From Gloeocapsa sp. PCC 7428 (GTDB taxonomy: Bacteria > Cyanobacteriota > Cyanobacteriia > Cyanobacteriales > Chroococcidiopsidaceae), in contig NC_019745.1 of assembly GCF_000317555.1 (NCBI RefSeq), forward strand, positions 1,550,001 to 1,614,000: a stretch of DNA of 64,000 bases, in the 5' to 3' direction. Positions 1-8,814 of this stretch are shown here, in pieces. Position numbers and translations under genes: made by a program. Every line of letters begins with the position of its first letter. Position 1 is the first letter of the stretch. The notes beneath the pieces were generated by a model. That model saw only the letters and a program-made list of their open reading frames with translations. It made no database searches and had not been told where the DNA came from.

Positions 1-397
1 CAGGTACAGTTGTTTCTTCTAAGTGAAATTGCAGGATGGGACCGCCGCGCGCCAGTTGAATCATCGCGCGATCGCGCACAAGACCTTGCGTCATTAAGAT
101 TCCATCAACAAAAGTGCCATTCGTACCGCGATTCGTCAGGTGCCAACGTTGAGGATCTCCAGTATGAACGCACTGCAATTCGAGGTGGTAGCGAGAAACC
201 ATCGGATCGCTCAATACAATGTCATTATCAGGAGAACGTCCAATCCGAATCTGCGACTCAGAGTCAAATTGCCACTGCTGTAGTGGTGTTTTTCGTTGAG
301 GATCTAGTAAGTACAGTGCGACCACACTAAGCCTAGTTGAGTAGATTAAATTATCGTCACGAGCATCATGCCAAAGGCATTGTAGGTTCCGAATCAT
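1..397 (-). CDS. FHA domain protein (C-terminus beyond window edge)
   Basis: A reading frame on the minus strand starts at ATG 397-395 (MIRNLQCLWHDAR...) and is still open at base 1, so only the first 132 residues are seen. Residues about 48-72 carry the forkhead-associated core IRIGRSPDNDIVLSD, then VSRYHLEL and a later NRGTNGTFVDG turn. These are the conserved Arg, Ser, His and Asn-Gly positions that bind phosphothreonine peptides. The start overlaps the end of the upstream PP2C phosphatase gene by 32 bases, which suggests translational coupling. A phosphothreonine reader next to a Ser/Thr phosphatase implies a shared Hanks-type phosphorylation circuit. The partner kinase is not in the window. 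Confidence 0.85.
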   Translation of the reverse strand, partial: MIRNLQCLWHDARDDNLIYSTRLSVVALYLLDPQRKTPLQQWQFDSESQIRIGRSPDNDIVLSDPMVSRYHLELQCVHTGDPQRWHLTNRGTNGTFVDGILMTQGLVRDRAMIQLARGGPILQFHLEETTVP

Positions 398-2243
398 CAC
401 TTGTTGGATGAACTTTTGCGCGGATGAGAATCGCGGTGATATTGTCGTGACCATTGCAATGATTTGCTAAATCGACTAAATTAGCAAGCCCTTGCTCTAA
501 ACTTGCTTCTGACCTGAGTAATGGTTCTAAGTGCGTATGCCAGTGATGTTCTAACAAATTATTATCCGAAAGACCATCCGAGGTAAGGATCAGTAAGGTA
601 TCTTCGTGAAGTTCGAGAAACTGAACATCAGGATTAACATAACTCGCTTCGCGTGGTCCTAAAGCTTGCGTCAGTTGGTAAGCATCTGGACGTCCATACG
701 CAATCTCAGGTTCTACTCCGCGTAAGATTTCGCGTTGTCCGACTTCATGATCTGTCGTGATTTGTTCAAGTTCGCGCTGACGCGATAAACGATAGAGGCG
801 ACTATCACCGACATGAGCGACGGCAACTTTGGTATTTTGGATCAAAGCCATGACTAGAGTTGTCCCCATGCGTCCTACGCCGGAACGCGCTTCCTGTTGA
901 TTGAGTTCGTAAATTGCTTGATTGGCTAATCGCACCGCTTCGCGGATTGTGGTTTCCTCCGGTAGCTTGTCAGGTTCCCAGTGCGTTTCAAAATACTCTT
1001 TGATTGCGTGTACCGCGAGTTTGCTAGCAACTTCACCGCCAGCGTGTCCGCCCATACCATCACAAAGAATATATAACCCACGCGCTTGGAGTTGGCGATC
1101 GCTTGGAGTGTTTTGTTTGTTAATTGTTGTTGCAATCCCAAAAAAATCCTCATTGTGTTCGCGTTGGCGACCGACATCCGTACTGCCTGCGTCTTCGAGG
1201 CTAGATAATGTCATGGGTAACAATACTGTTGGCATATTCTCGGCAGAAATTTGAGTGTCTTCGATTTCTACTAGCGAGTCTTGAACAATGTTTGTCGATT
1301 CGCTTTGATCTTGAAGTTCTGCGGCGATTGCTTCTAGACGCGATCGCAACGTATCAATTGCTTGAAGTTCTCCGCTTTGTAACTCGTTGAGAAGTTCAAC
1401 TATCGCGCTAAACTGAGTTTGTTGCGATGCTTGAAATAACTCAAACCAAATCTGTCCTAAATCTTGTAAAGTAACCTCAGCTTCCTCAGCATACAAGCGT
1501 TGTAGTGCCAAAACACCGTCTTCATCGACGCGCAAATTATTGAGTTTTAACAAGCTTTGCCGACATTGACAAGGTTCGAGTGCTACCCAAAGTTGCAGCA
1601 TCTCGTGCAACCAGTGCAGAATTTGTAGCAAAGAAGTATTGTCCTCTTGCCACAATGCGATCATCGGTTGCCAATCAGAACGATCCTCAATCAACACAAT
1701 TTGTCCGCCGTCACTTTGCCACGCATCGTGAATCGCAGGTAATGTTTGATGCAGCTGCGCTTGAAGTGTTAGATAAGTTTGCGCGATCGCCGGAATTTCT
1801 GTGACGGTGGCTGCACCCGCGAGGAGGGGTGATACTTGCAATGGTTGACAATCGAGGACGCGCAAGCAAACTTCGGTGTCATTGACTGATTCGCTTGCGG
1901 GCTGTATATCAAGAATTTGATAGCGCTGTTGTTGATCTAAAAATGCCCCAACGGTTAATTGTTGTGGTGCGAAGTCTGAATCAGCAGTTTTGTCTACAAT
2001 TGTCACTGCGGTTTGGACTGTTGTCTCGGTAACGGTAGCAGTTGTCAACGGCGGCTGCAATTGTTGTGCGATCGCGAAGTAGATCTTTCCAGTAAGCGCG
2101 TTACACTTTTGGCACCGTTCTTGATTTAATGCCACAGTACTACCGCACTCTGCACAAAATTTATGCGTTAGCGAAGTACCGCACTGTTGGCAGAATTTGT
2201 TGTTGTTGGGATTCTCAAACTGGCACTGGGGGCAAATTAGCAT
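366..2243 (-). CDS. Zinc-ribbon / pseudokinase-like / PP2C serine-threonine phosphatase
   Basis: The protein has 625 residues from the ATG at 2243, chosen because it immediately precedes the first zinc ribbon (MLICPQCQ); a longer frame opens upstream at 2270. Residues 3-48 hold two CxxC...CxxC zinc ribbons. The C-terminal 265 residues are a PP2C (PPM) phosphatase with the metal-binding pieces DVGRQREHNED, CDGMGGHAGGE, GDSRLYRL, LTSDGLSDN and HDNIT. It would hydrolyse phosphoserine and phosphothreonine using Mn/Mg. The middle part, about residues 100-310, has the rhythm of a kinase C-lobe (NNLRVDEDGVLAL, then DLGQIWFELF) without an HRD motif, so I read it as a degenerate kinase-like fold. It is coupled to the overlapping FHA gene. 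Confidence 0.88.
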   Translation of the reverse strand: MLICPQCQFENPNNNKFCQQCGTSLTHKFCAECGSTVALNQERCQKCNALTGKIYFAIAQQLQPPLTTATVTETTVQTAVTIVDKTADSDFAPQQLTVGAFLDQQQRYQILDIQPASESVNDTEVCLRVLDCQPLQVSPLLAGAATVTEIPAIAQTYLTLQAQLHQTLPAIHDAWQSDGGQIVLIEDRSDWQPMIALWQEDNTSLLQILHWLHEMLQLWVALEPCQCRQSLLKLNNLRVDEDGVLALQRLYAEEAEVTLQDLGQIWFELFQASQQTQFSAIVELLNELQSGELQAIDTLRSRLEAIAAELQDQSESTNIVQDSLVEIEDTQISAENMPTVLLPMTLSSLEDAGSTDVGRQREHNEDFFGIATTINKQNTPSDRQLQARGLYILCDGMGGHAGGEVASKLAVHAIKEYFETHWEPDKLPEETTIREAVRLANQAIYELNQQEARSGVGRMGTTLVMALIQNTKVAVAHVGDSRLYRLSRQRELEQITTDHEVGQREILRGVEPEIAYGRPDAYQLTQALGPREASYVNPDVQFLELHEDTLLILTSDGLSDNNLLEHHWHTHLEPLLRSEASLEQGLANLVDLANHCNGHDNITAILIRAKVHPTSDDSEPTMPLA

Positions 2244-2382
2244 ATTATAAACTTTGAAGCACAATAGCACTTTTGTAATCGGCTACAAATCCAACTTGCC
2301 ACAATTTATTCCTCATGCCCACAATTACTCAGGACTGATGCACTTAATTGCTTTATTGTGACTGACTAATTATTCCCTAAAT

Positions 2383-2985
2383 TCAGCGCTGCGATCGCGG
2401 CGATAAGAGTTTTAGGAGTGATTGTTGTTCTGGTGGTGTTAAATTGCGCCATTGTCCTGGTTGTAGATCGCCAAGTTTGAGATCTGCGATCGCGACTCGC
2501 ACTAATCTTAAAGTCGGAAACCCTACTTTCGCCGTCATTCTACGTACTTGACGGTTTTTACCTTCGGTGAGTGTGATTTCTAACCAAGCGGTGGGAACAT
2601 TTTTGCGAAAGCGAATCGGATGCGATCGTGGTGCAATTGCTGGTTCAGTATCGAATAAACGCACAATTGCTGGTCGCGTCTGGTAATTGTCAATGATAAC
2701 GCCTTGCTGTAATTGAGCCAACGCCACAGCATCAGGAATTCTTTCAACTTGTACCCAATACGTGCGGGGATGCTCAAATCGTGGATGTGAGAGACGATGC
2801 TGTAGCTGTCCGTGGTTCGTTAATAGCATCAACCCCTCGCTGTCCCAGTCTAAACGCCCAACAGGATACACCGCAGGAACCGCAATATAGTCCTTCAGTG
2901 TACTTCTTGCTTCGTTACTGCTATCAGTAAATTGGCTTAAAACACCATATGGCTTATTAAAGAGAATGTAGCGATACTTGCCCAT
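2383..2985 (-). CDS. rluE: 23S rRNA pseudouridine synthase, RsuA/RluE family
   Basis: This 200-residue enzyme begins [17 protein letters not shown], the usual start of RsuA-family synthases that lack an N-terminal S4 domain. The catalytic aspartate lies in [14 protein letters not shown] (D46). The later motif GKNRQVRRM, near residue 140, binds RNA and completes the active site. The length and lack of S4 match RluE, which in E. coli makes pseudouridine 2457 in 23S rRNA; RluB, RluF and RsuA are longer. It is transcribed alone on the minus strand, about 140 bases before the phosphatase gene. The family is certain and the exact target base is inferred. Confidence 0.9.
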   Translation of the reverse strand: MGKYRYILFNKPYGVLSQFTDSSNEARSTLKDYIAVPAVYPVGRLDWDSEGLMLLTNHGQLQHRLSHPRFEHPRTYWVQVERIPDAVALAQLQQGVIIDNYQTRPAIVRLFDTEPAIAPRSHPIRFRKNVPTAWLEITLTEGKNRQVRRMTAKVGFPTLRLVRVAIADLKLGDLQPGQWRNLTPPEQQSLLKLLSPRSQR

Positions 2986-3101
2986 AGGCTAAAGAATAGC
3001 AGAATATCTACACAATCATGGCGATGAGTGCGTTGGAATGTAGATTATGAGATTACTCTACTAAGATATCAAAATTGAATGCAATGAATCAGATTTGCAA
3101 T

Positions 3102-4037
3102 TTACGTGTTTAATATGTATTTAAATGAGCGTTGACAAACTTCTTTAATGCGCTTCATTTTAAGAAGAAAATAATTGTTTATTAATTTATACCCCGCTGA
3201 AATTAAATATTTATAAGCAACAGATTCAAACGTATAAATTTCGCTCTTTGACAAAGATTTTTTCCATCCATCTATGCGATCAGTTATTGCTTCTTTATCA
3301 ATATTGCTATGTAAATTGCCATATCGTTCAGGAACTACATATTTTTGGCTTACCTCTAGATTGCCTTGATAAATAACACCTAAAAAAACACATAGCAATT
3401 TAACAGTTTCCTCTGGACAATTAACTAATTCTTCATAGTATATGGTGGTTGTATCTTTTGGATATTTATTGCTAAGTTGTTTTAGTAAACTTATAGTTGT
3501 ACACCAGCGTTTTGCTCCTTTATAAGGATCTGTTTCAAATGGTTTGCCAGTAACTGAGTATATGCTATTTTTTTGCGAGTTAAAAACTCCTCTTCCATCT
3601 CGGATAATTCCAATAAATTTAGAATTTGGAAACATTGATTTCATTTTCTCAAATTCTGATAAATAGTAAATATGCTTTAATCCAAATAGTTTTGCTTTTG
3701 GAAAGTTCTTTTCTTTGTAAACTGTACATATAGATAAAATAAAATCTTCTACACTAACTGGTAAACTTGGTTGAACAAATTGAATTATTTCCTCGGCATG
3801 AATTTGCCAATCATTAAACTTTGCATCTTTATATAAAACATTGATTATTGTGTGTAAATCTTGCTCGTTTTCTATTAGCTCCTTAGAATAGTTTGTTAAA
3901 ATAACTTTAATGAAATTACTTTCTGGGGGCAAAGCTATGTCCGCAAATTTAACTAGCAAATTTGCCAGCAAAGTAGAGCCGGATCTTGGTTCAAAAACAA
4001 TAAAGAAAGGACAATTAATTAAATTATTTATGTTCAT
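3102..4037 (-). CDS. Sulfotransferase family protein (PAPS-dependent)
   Basis: A 311-residue protein with the 5'-phosphosulfate loop FEPRSGSTLLANLL at residues 15-28 and the 3'-phosphate-binding strand GIIRDGRGVFNSQ near residue 145. Both are diagnostic of PAPS-dependent sulfotransferases. It would transfer sulfate from PAPS to a hydroxyl or amine, and the sugar-gene context points to a polysaccharide. No signal peptide is seen, so it acts in the cytoplasm. It lies 16 bases after the methyltransferase gene at 4054-4740 and probably shares its transcript. The gene is AT-rich and lacks HIP1 sites, unlike the housekeeping genes to its left. The acceptor is unknown. Confidence 0.85.
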   Translation of the reverse strand: MNINNLINCPFFIVFEPRSGSTLLANLLVKFADIALPPESNFIKVILTNYSKELIENEQDLHTIINVLYKDAKFNDWQIHAEEIIQFVQPSLPVSVEDFILSICTVYKEKNFPKAKLFGLKHIYYLSEFEKMKSMFPNSKFIGIIRDGRGVFNSQKNSIYSVTGKPFETDPYKGAKRWCTTISLLKQLSNKYPKDTTTIYYEELVNCPEETVKLLCVFLGVIYQGNLEVSQKYVVPERYGNLHSNIDKEAITDRIDGWKKSLSKSEIYTFESVAYKYLISAGYKLINNYFLLKMKRIKEVCQRSFKYILNT

Positions 4038-4053
4038 AAATGGTTTATCTTAA

Positions 4054-4740
4054 TTATTTTTTAGCAGTTACCAAGTAGCCTGTTGTTATAAAGTCTGAAG
4101 GAATAAGTTTGGATAACAACAAATTAAAAGGAATAAAAACATAAGAAGAAATAATTAAAAATGGTGCAATTATTTTAGTAAGTTTTTTCTTCTCTTTAAC
4201 TAATCTTATAATTAATACATAAATAGCATCTGCCCATGAATTTCTTTCAATAATATTTAAATCTCTAAAGTCCTTTAATAATATTTTTAAACCATACTTT
4301 GTGAATCTGTAATAATCGTAAGGACGACAATGAATAGGAAAAATAAAAGGAACTGTCAAAATTAATTTACCATTTTGTTTTAATAAAGTGTGAATTTGTT
4401 CAATAGCTAAGTGAGGTGCACTAACATGTTCAAGAACTTCACAAATAACAATAAAATCAAAAAAATCCTTACAATTAAAATTGTGAGTACATATATCTCC
4501 TACAATATCGGGTTTAGTTCGCTCGTCGATATCAAAAGAAACTATTTGAAAATCCTTTTTCTGAGCATATTTTTTTAATAAAAAACCTATATCTCCTCCT
4601 GCACCAATATTCAAAACTTTTTCTTTTGCTTGAATTTGATCGAACTCATTTTCTAAAAAGCTGTAAATGCCTTTCCGAGATATCTTCTTGGAAATGTTGT
4701 TAGCATAACTATGAGAATTTGTCGATATCTTTTGAAGCAT
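4054..4740 (-). CDS. Class I SAM-dependent methyltransferase
   Basis: This 228-residue protein has the SAM-binding glycine loop VLNIGAGGDIG at residues 42-52, a motif II-like FDIDERTKPDIVGD, and FDFIVICEVLEHV, the usual methyltransferase-11 signature. The segment around residues 190-215 is strongly hydrophobic (APFLIISSYVFIPFNLLL) and could anchor it to the membrane. It sits directly upstream of the sulfotransferase at 3102-4037 with a 16-base gap, so it may methylate the same glycan or lipid-linked sugar. AT-rich codon use matches its neighbour. The substrate cannot be read from the sequence. Confidence 0.8.
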   Translation of the reverse strand: MLQKISTNSHSYANNISKKISRKGIYSFLENEFDQIQAKEKVLNIGAGGDIGFLLKKYAQKKDFQIVSFDIDERTKPDIVGDICTHNFNCKDFFDFIVICEVLEHVSAPHLAIEQIHTLLKQNGKLILTVPFIFPIHCRPYDYYRFTKYGLKILLKDFRDLNIIERNSWADAIYVLIIRLVKEKKKLTKIIAPFLIISSYVFIPFNLLLSKLIPSDFITTGYLVTAKK

Positions 4741-4805
4741 ATATTAATTCCTTAATTTTGTTTTAATTTACATTGACCAGATTTAAAAGCTAGCTTCCTC
4801 AAAAC

Positions 4806-5996
4806 TTAAGGATAAAAATTCGGCTGGGTAGAGTAATGATTTTCCTGTAGTTTCTTTGTGAAAAACTGAAGAATACGTTCAGCACGCTGTTCCCAGGTAT
4901 AGTATTGAACATCTTGGAAGGCTTGTTCTGCAAGGGATTTACCCATTTGGGGATTAATAAGTAATTCTTCTACAGCTTGCTTAAATGATTGAGGACAATC
5001 GGGTTCAGCTAAGAGGGCATTTTTCTTATGTTGTAGAACAGTAGTAATATTTGGTAGGGCAGAAGCAACGATAGGTCTATGTGTTGCCATATATTCAAAC
5101 AACTTGAGTGGTGAAGTTGTCGCTGACCAAACATGCTTGCCACTATTTGGCAGGATCAAAACATCACTGGCATATAGATAAGTCGGGAGTTGAGTTTGAG
5201 GTACGTGTCCAATAATTTTTACATTAAAAAGGCGATCGCGTTGACATACTTTTCGGGCTTGTTCAATATCATGTTGCCAGCCTCCTAATAATAGAAATAA
5301 ACAGTTTGGCATCAACTGCGCAACCTGATAAATCGTTGGTATTCCTTTAAAGTCATACAAATGACCTGCATAGACTACTATTGGTATACTTAAAGAAAGT
5401 TGTAATTTTTGCCGAGCTTCTTCTTTTAATTGATAAGGAAGAAAATGTGTTAAATCAACACCATCATGCTCAACTATTACTTTTTCCAGAGGAAGCCCTG
5501 CTGTAACATATTCGCTTGCTAATTGTTGAGAGATCGTCACAAGTCCTAGAAAATTGCGTTTCGTCAAGGTTTGTTTTGGGAAAAAGCCATCTTTTACAGG
5601 TAAATGCCATTCGTATAAAATATTCAAGCCTAAACTTAGTGCAATTTTTGCTGCTTGCTTTGACCTAGTATAAACTAAATCAGGAGATTTCATGGCAGCA
5701 TAGAATGCTGCCCAACGCGAGAAATGCTGACTGCGAAACTTGTTGCGATATTTTCGGGGAAATGGATAACTATTTCTACAAAGTAAAGGTAGTTGCGTAA
5801 TTTTATATTCTTTTGTTAATCCGTACCAATTCTGAAAATCAAACCTATTGTTTTGCACAAGTGACCATAAATCACCTAAGGTAATGAGTTCAAAGTCTTC
5901 AACCTTTTGAGCAAAAGCTTGAGCCATTTTGGCAACTTGTATAGAGTTTGCTTCTTGCGAGGGTAAGTTGCCTTCTGAAATGTAGATTATTTTCAA
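4806..5996 (-). CDS. Glycosyltransferase family 4 (GT-B)
   Basis: A retaining GT-B glycosyltransferase of 396 residues. The N-terminal half begins MKIIYISEGNLPSQEANSIQ. The C-terminal nucleotide-sugar domain has VVYAGHLYDFKGI, the strand IIGHVP, and the donor-binding KLFEYMATHRPIVAS near residues 300-315. It is clearly paralogous to the plus-strand GT at 8815-10098: both start with IYxSxGNLPS, share QVAKMAQAF, and agree through the donor domain. It probably adds a hexose to a lipid-linked oligosaccharide in the cytoplasm. The sugar and linkage are unknown. Confidence 0.88.
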   Translation of the reverse strand: MKIIYISEGNLPSQEANSIQVAKMAQAFAQKVEDFELITLGDLWSLVQNNRFDFQNWYGLTKEYKITQLPLLCRNSYPFPRKYRNKFRSQHFSRWAAFYAAMKSPDLVYTRSKQAAKIALSLGLNILYEWHLPVKDGFFPKQTLTKRNFLGLVTISQQLASEYVTAGLPLEKVIVEHDGVDLTHFLPYQLKEEARQKLQLSLSIPIVVYAGHLYDFKGIPTIYQVAQLMPNCLFLLLGGWQHDIEQARKVCQRDRLFNVKIIGHVPQTQLPTYLYASDVLILPNSGKHVWSATTSPLKLFEYMATHRPIVASALPNITTVLQHKKNALLAEPDCPQSFKQAVEELLINPQMGKSLAEQAFQDVQYYTWEQRAERILQFFTKKLQENHYSTQPNFYP

Positions 5997-6087
5997 AATT
6001 CTCTCCGAATAATCGAGCCAAACTTTTTTTGATAACTATCGTTAATCAGTGACTCAAATATTTTGTTTAAAACTTTGATATTTTGAC

Positions 6088-7083
6088 TTATACAGAGTAA
6101 TAATTCTTTCTTGCATAAATACCAAATGAACCACTAGTTTTTAAACGGTGTTTGAAAGCAAAGTCATTACCCCAACGTAGGCGTAGGAATGCATCAAATA
6201 AATCTTGTAGCTTATAAGTATATTTTTTAAACTTTCTTAAATCTAGAGCATGCGAAGATATACTTGGGATAAATCCCCAGCCAGACCATAAATCTTCTAG
6301 TGTAAGTCCTGCTGAGTTGCAGAGTATGAAAAACCCATTTGGGGTAAAGTGAAAACAAGACTGATCGTGCCAACTCTCCCAAAAACTACCTGAAGCAATT
6401 AAAGCCCCACCAGGCTTTAAAACGCGGCTAATTTCAGCAAAAGCAATAAATGGATTATAAAAATGCTCTATAGTGGCTGTCGTCAAAATGAAATCAAAAC
6501 TAGAATCTTTAAAAGGAAGACGGTGTGCATCAACTAAAATATCTGCTTCAGGCGATGAGTAATCTACTGAGATTACATTTTCAATTCCTACAGAGTTAAG
6601 ATAACTTCTATTACCACCAGAGCCACATCCAAGATCTAAAGCTTTTATATTTGACCCCAATTCACTTCTAATTTGAGCAATGTAATATAATATCTCTTTC
6701 TGCAATTTTGTTTGATATTTATCTCTAATCTCCTCACGCGATATGCATTTGTATTCTACTCTTGTTGCATAACCAAGGTTTTTGATTTGTTGTTCGCTCA
6801 AAAAAGGTTGTGGTATCTGAAACTCAATGCTAACTTGAGATTTATGACTAAGACAACGAAAATCTAGATTATTAGACTTTGAATCAACTTCAGCTTGATA
6901 ATATTTTGTGTTGCAAACTTTACAAATTAATCCTTGAGGCTGTGGTATGAGTTCACCTTTGTCAAGTGGGCAAACTAATACTTCATCTATTAGCCTCAAA
7001 TTTGAATCGTAAGAATATTTGTTTGATGAATGTAATCCGCTAGTTGTATCTTCTAATTTTTTTTGAGTAATATGCGTTGCCAT
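6088..7083 (-). CDS. Methyltransferase with Trm112-like zinc-ribbon N-terminus
   Basis: A 331-residue protein in two parts. Residues 36-62 (LVCPLDKGEL, then LICKVCNTKYY) look like a Trm112-type zinc ribbon with Cys38, Cys54 and Cys57, although the usual second cysteine of the first knuckle is an aspartate. Residues 145-260 form a class I methyltransferase with ALDLGCGSGGN as SAM motif I, the acidic strand ISVDYSS, and ILTTATIEHFYNP. The family member and substrate are not known. It lies between two glycosyltransferases on the same strand, so sugar or glycolipid methylation is likely. Confidence 0.78.
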   Translation of the reverse strand: MATHITQKKLEDTTSGLHSSNKYSYDSNLRLIDEVLVCPLDKGELIPQPQGLICKVCNTKYYQAEVDSKSNNLDFRCLSHKSQVSIEFQIPQPFLSEQQIKNLGYATRVEYKCISREEIRDKYQTKLQKEILYYIAQIRSELGSNIKALDLGCGSGGNRSYLNSVGIENVISVDYSSPEADILVDAHRLPFKDSSFDFILTTATIEHFYNPFIAFAEISRVLKPGGALIASGSFWESWHDQSCFHFTPNGFFILCNSAGLTLEDLWSGWGFIPSISSHALDLRKFKKYTYKLQDLFDAFLRLRWGNDFAFKHRLKTSGSFGIYARKNYYSV

Positions 7084-7281
7084 TCTAGCTCTCCTATTTT
7101 ATAAATAGACTGAGTAATTTATTTTTGTCAATGTATAAAAGCAAATTAAATATGAGTACGTACCCGTTGTTTTCAAAGCTAGATTTTTATATTCTGCTGA
7201 AGATTAGCATAAATTAATATGTAGAAAATTAGTAGTTTATTTTTTTATCAAAATGTGTTGTAACTATTTAGTGTTTTTTTA

Positions 7282-8499
7282 TTATTTCCTAGAATGTTCT
7301 TTCATCATTTGAACTACCAGATGCTGTAATTTATCAATCTTGACTACTAATCCTTTAAACTTTTCACTATACTGATTGTTTATCTCTGGTTCTGATAGCA
7401 AACATCCATACTGAAAACCTAATGCTTGCGTTAATAAGAAATAAAAAGGAGCAACCATTGAACCGAAAAGTTCGATAACGATCAATTTCTGCGCAAATAC
7501 TATATTTGTGAGACCAGCACCATGAGCAGCGACTACTATTTCTGCCTGTGAAAAGAGGGCTACCTGGTCAGTAAAGCTCATATTCTCTAAAGTGTATGAC
7601 ACAAAGCCGAGCGGAGTTAAAGCCTTTAAAACTTCCTCTTCGTTAATAACTTGACGACCTGCACTTTTTGGGCGTGATATATATATTCTTGAAGAGTAAG
7701 ACTTTTTATCCTGTGATTTAGGAAGATTGCTGAGTACGCGCTGACGTAGCCAGTGACATGCTACTGGTGATATAAGGCTTTTCTCTCTACGGAAAGAGGA
7801 TACTACTAGTCTTTTAATGTTAATACCAAATCCATTCCAGTAGATATAATCTTCAGGCTTGTACCCCAAAAGTTTCAGGGACTCTATCTTCCAAGCTGGA
7901 GGATTTGAATCAATAATTAAAAGTGGTTTTCTTCCTGTTTGTGCATGGTAATATTCAATTCCTTCAAGTCTAAGTAAACAATCTACTATCCAGTGAAAAT
8001 AGTTGCGGTTGTAAATATTGACTAAAGAACTAGCTGTATCTATTTGAGGAATTTCGTGACGAATTAATTTTCTTGAAAGTATAGTATTGATGGGTAAAGT
8101 TTTACTCAAGCGATTTGGAGAAACTGTTTCTGAAATAACATGACCATTTTTGTTAAAGCCCACAGCTGTAGAGCCAACAAGCGTGGCTTCTGTAAATTCA
8201 GATATAAATGGCTTTTGTAATGTAAATTTACCAATGTGATTCGTCATTAGCTTTGGTAAAATATCTGAACCTTCAACTGGTTTTCTGGCTACGATTGTTT
8301 CTCCTACACCAAACCTAATAACGTTGTATTTACTACTTTTTTCTAGTATTTTTTCTTTTGAAATTGTCTGTAAACCAAGGTTTGTTGTAGCAAAAGAAAA
8401 CACCCATTGACGTAAGGGATAGTTAACCATTCCAGGCAAGGCTCGAAAGCGATCGCCTACGATTTTTCGCTTGATATCTTTCGGTTGAAATATCAACAT
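7282..8499 (-). CDS. Glycosyltransferase family 61 protein
   Basis: This 405-residue protein belongs to the DUF563/GT61 family. NYFHWIVDCLLRLE near residue 165 is the conserved core. The C-terminal half has RIYISRPKSAGRQVINEEEV, then the family hallmark AEIVVAAHGAGLTNIVFA near residues 325-342. GT61 enzymes are GT-B-like transferases; plant members add xylose, and bacterial members occur in capsule clusters. The 5' end faces the GT4 at 8815 across about 315 bases, so the two promoters probably share that space. The donor sugar is not predictable. Confidence 0.85.
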   Translation of the reverse strand: MLIFQPKDIKRKIVGDRFRALPGMVNYPLRQWVFSFATTNLGLQTISKEKILEKSSKYNVIRFGVGETIVARKPVEGSDILPKLMTNHIGKFTLQKPFISEFTEATLVGSTAVGFNKNGHVISETVSPNRLSKTLPINTILSRKLIRHEIPQIDTASSLVNIYNRNYFHWIVDCLLRLEGIEYYHAQTGRKPLLIIDSNPPAWKIESLKLLGYKPEDYIYWNGFGINIKRLVVSSFRREKSLISPVACHWLRQRVLSNLPKSQDKKSYSSRIYISRPKSAGRQVINEEEVLKALTPLGFVSYTLENMSFTDQVALFSQAEIVVAAHGAGLTNIVFAQKLIVIELFGSMVAPFYFLLTQALGFQYGCLLSEPEINNQYSEKFKGLVVKIDKLQHLVVQMMKEHSRK

Positions 8500-8814
8500 T
8501 TTCTCACCTCTCTACAACTACAAGTTTTGCATCTTACGATGCTCTTAAATAAAAAATACACGTATCCGAAATGCATAAAATTCTTTGTGTATTGTGAAAG
8601 TACTCCTTTAGGTGTTATTCGGTTTCTTCTATCCTCTGACTATAGTCAACATTTGTCTATATATAAAAAGTTGGGTTTATTCAGGAATAGTAGATAACAC
8701 AACTATTTTAAATAGAACTTAGTTGGATACAACTGAACTTTTCTATAATTGCATAAAATCAATTTTTCATAGAATATTAAGTACATATTCAAGTTAGTTT
8801 TAACTGTTTTGTAG
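8500..8814. other. Divergent intergenic region
   Basis: This AT-rich 315-base space separates the divergent GT61 and GT4 genes and must hold both promoters. A 70-codon frame at 8485-8697 runs through it, but it overlaps the GT61 start codon and has no family resemblance, so I do not call it. No operator or RNA is recognised. Confidence 0.5.

Noticed and set aside
10-330. Plus-strand 106-codon frame at the left edge
   Set aside because: It is the antisense shadow of the FHA gene, whose minus-strand frame carries clear FHA motifs.
8485-8697. 70-codon plus-strand frame in the GT61/GT4 divergent gap
   Set aside because: It overlaps the GT61 start codon on the other strand, has no family resemblance and no ribosome site.
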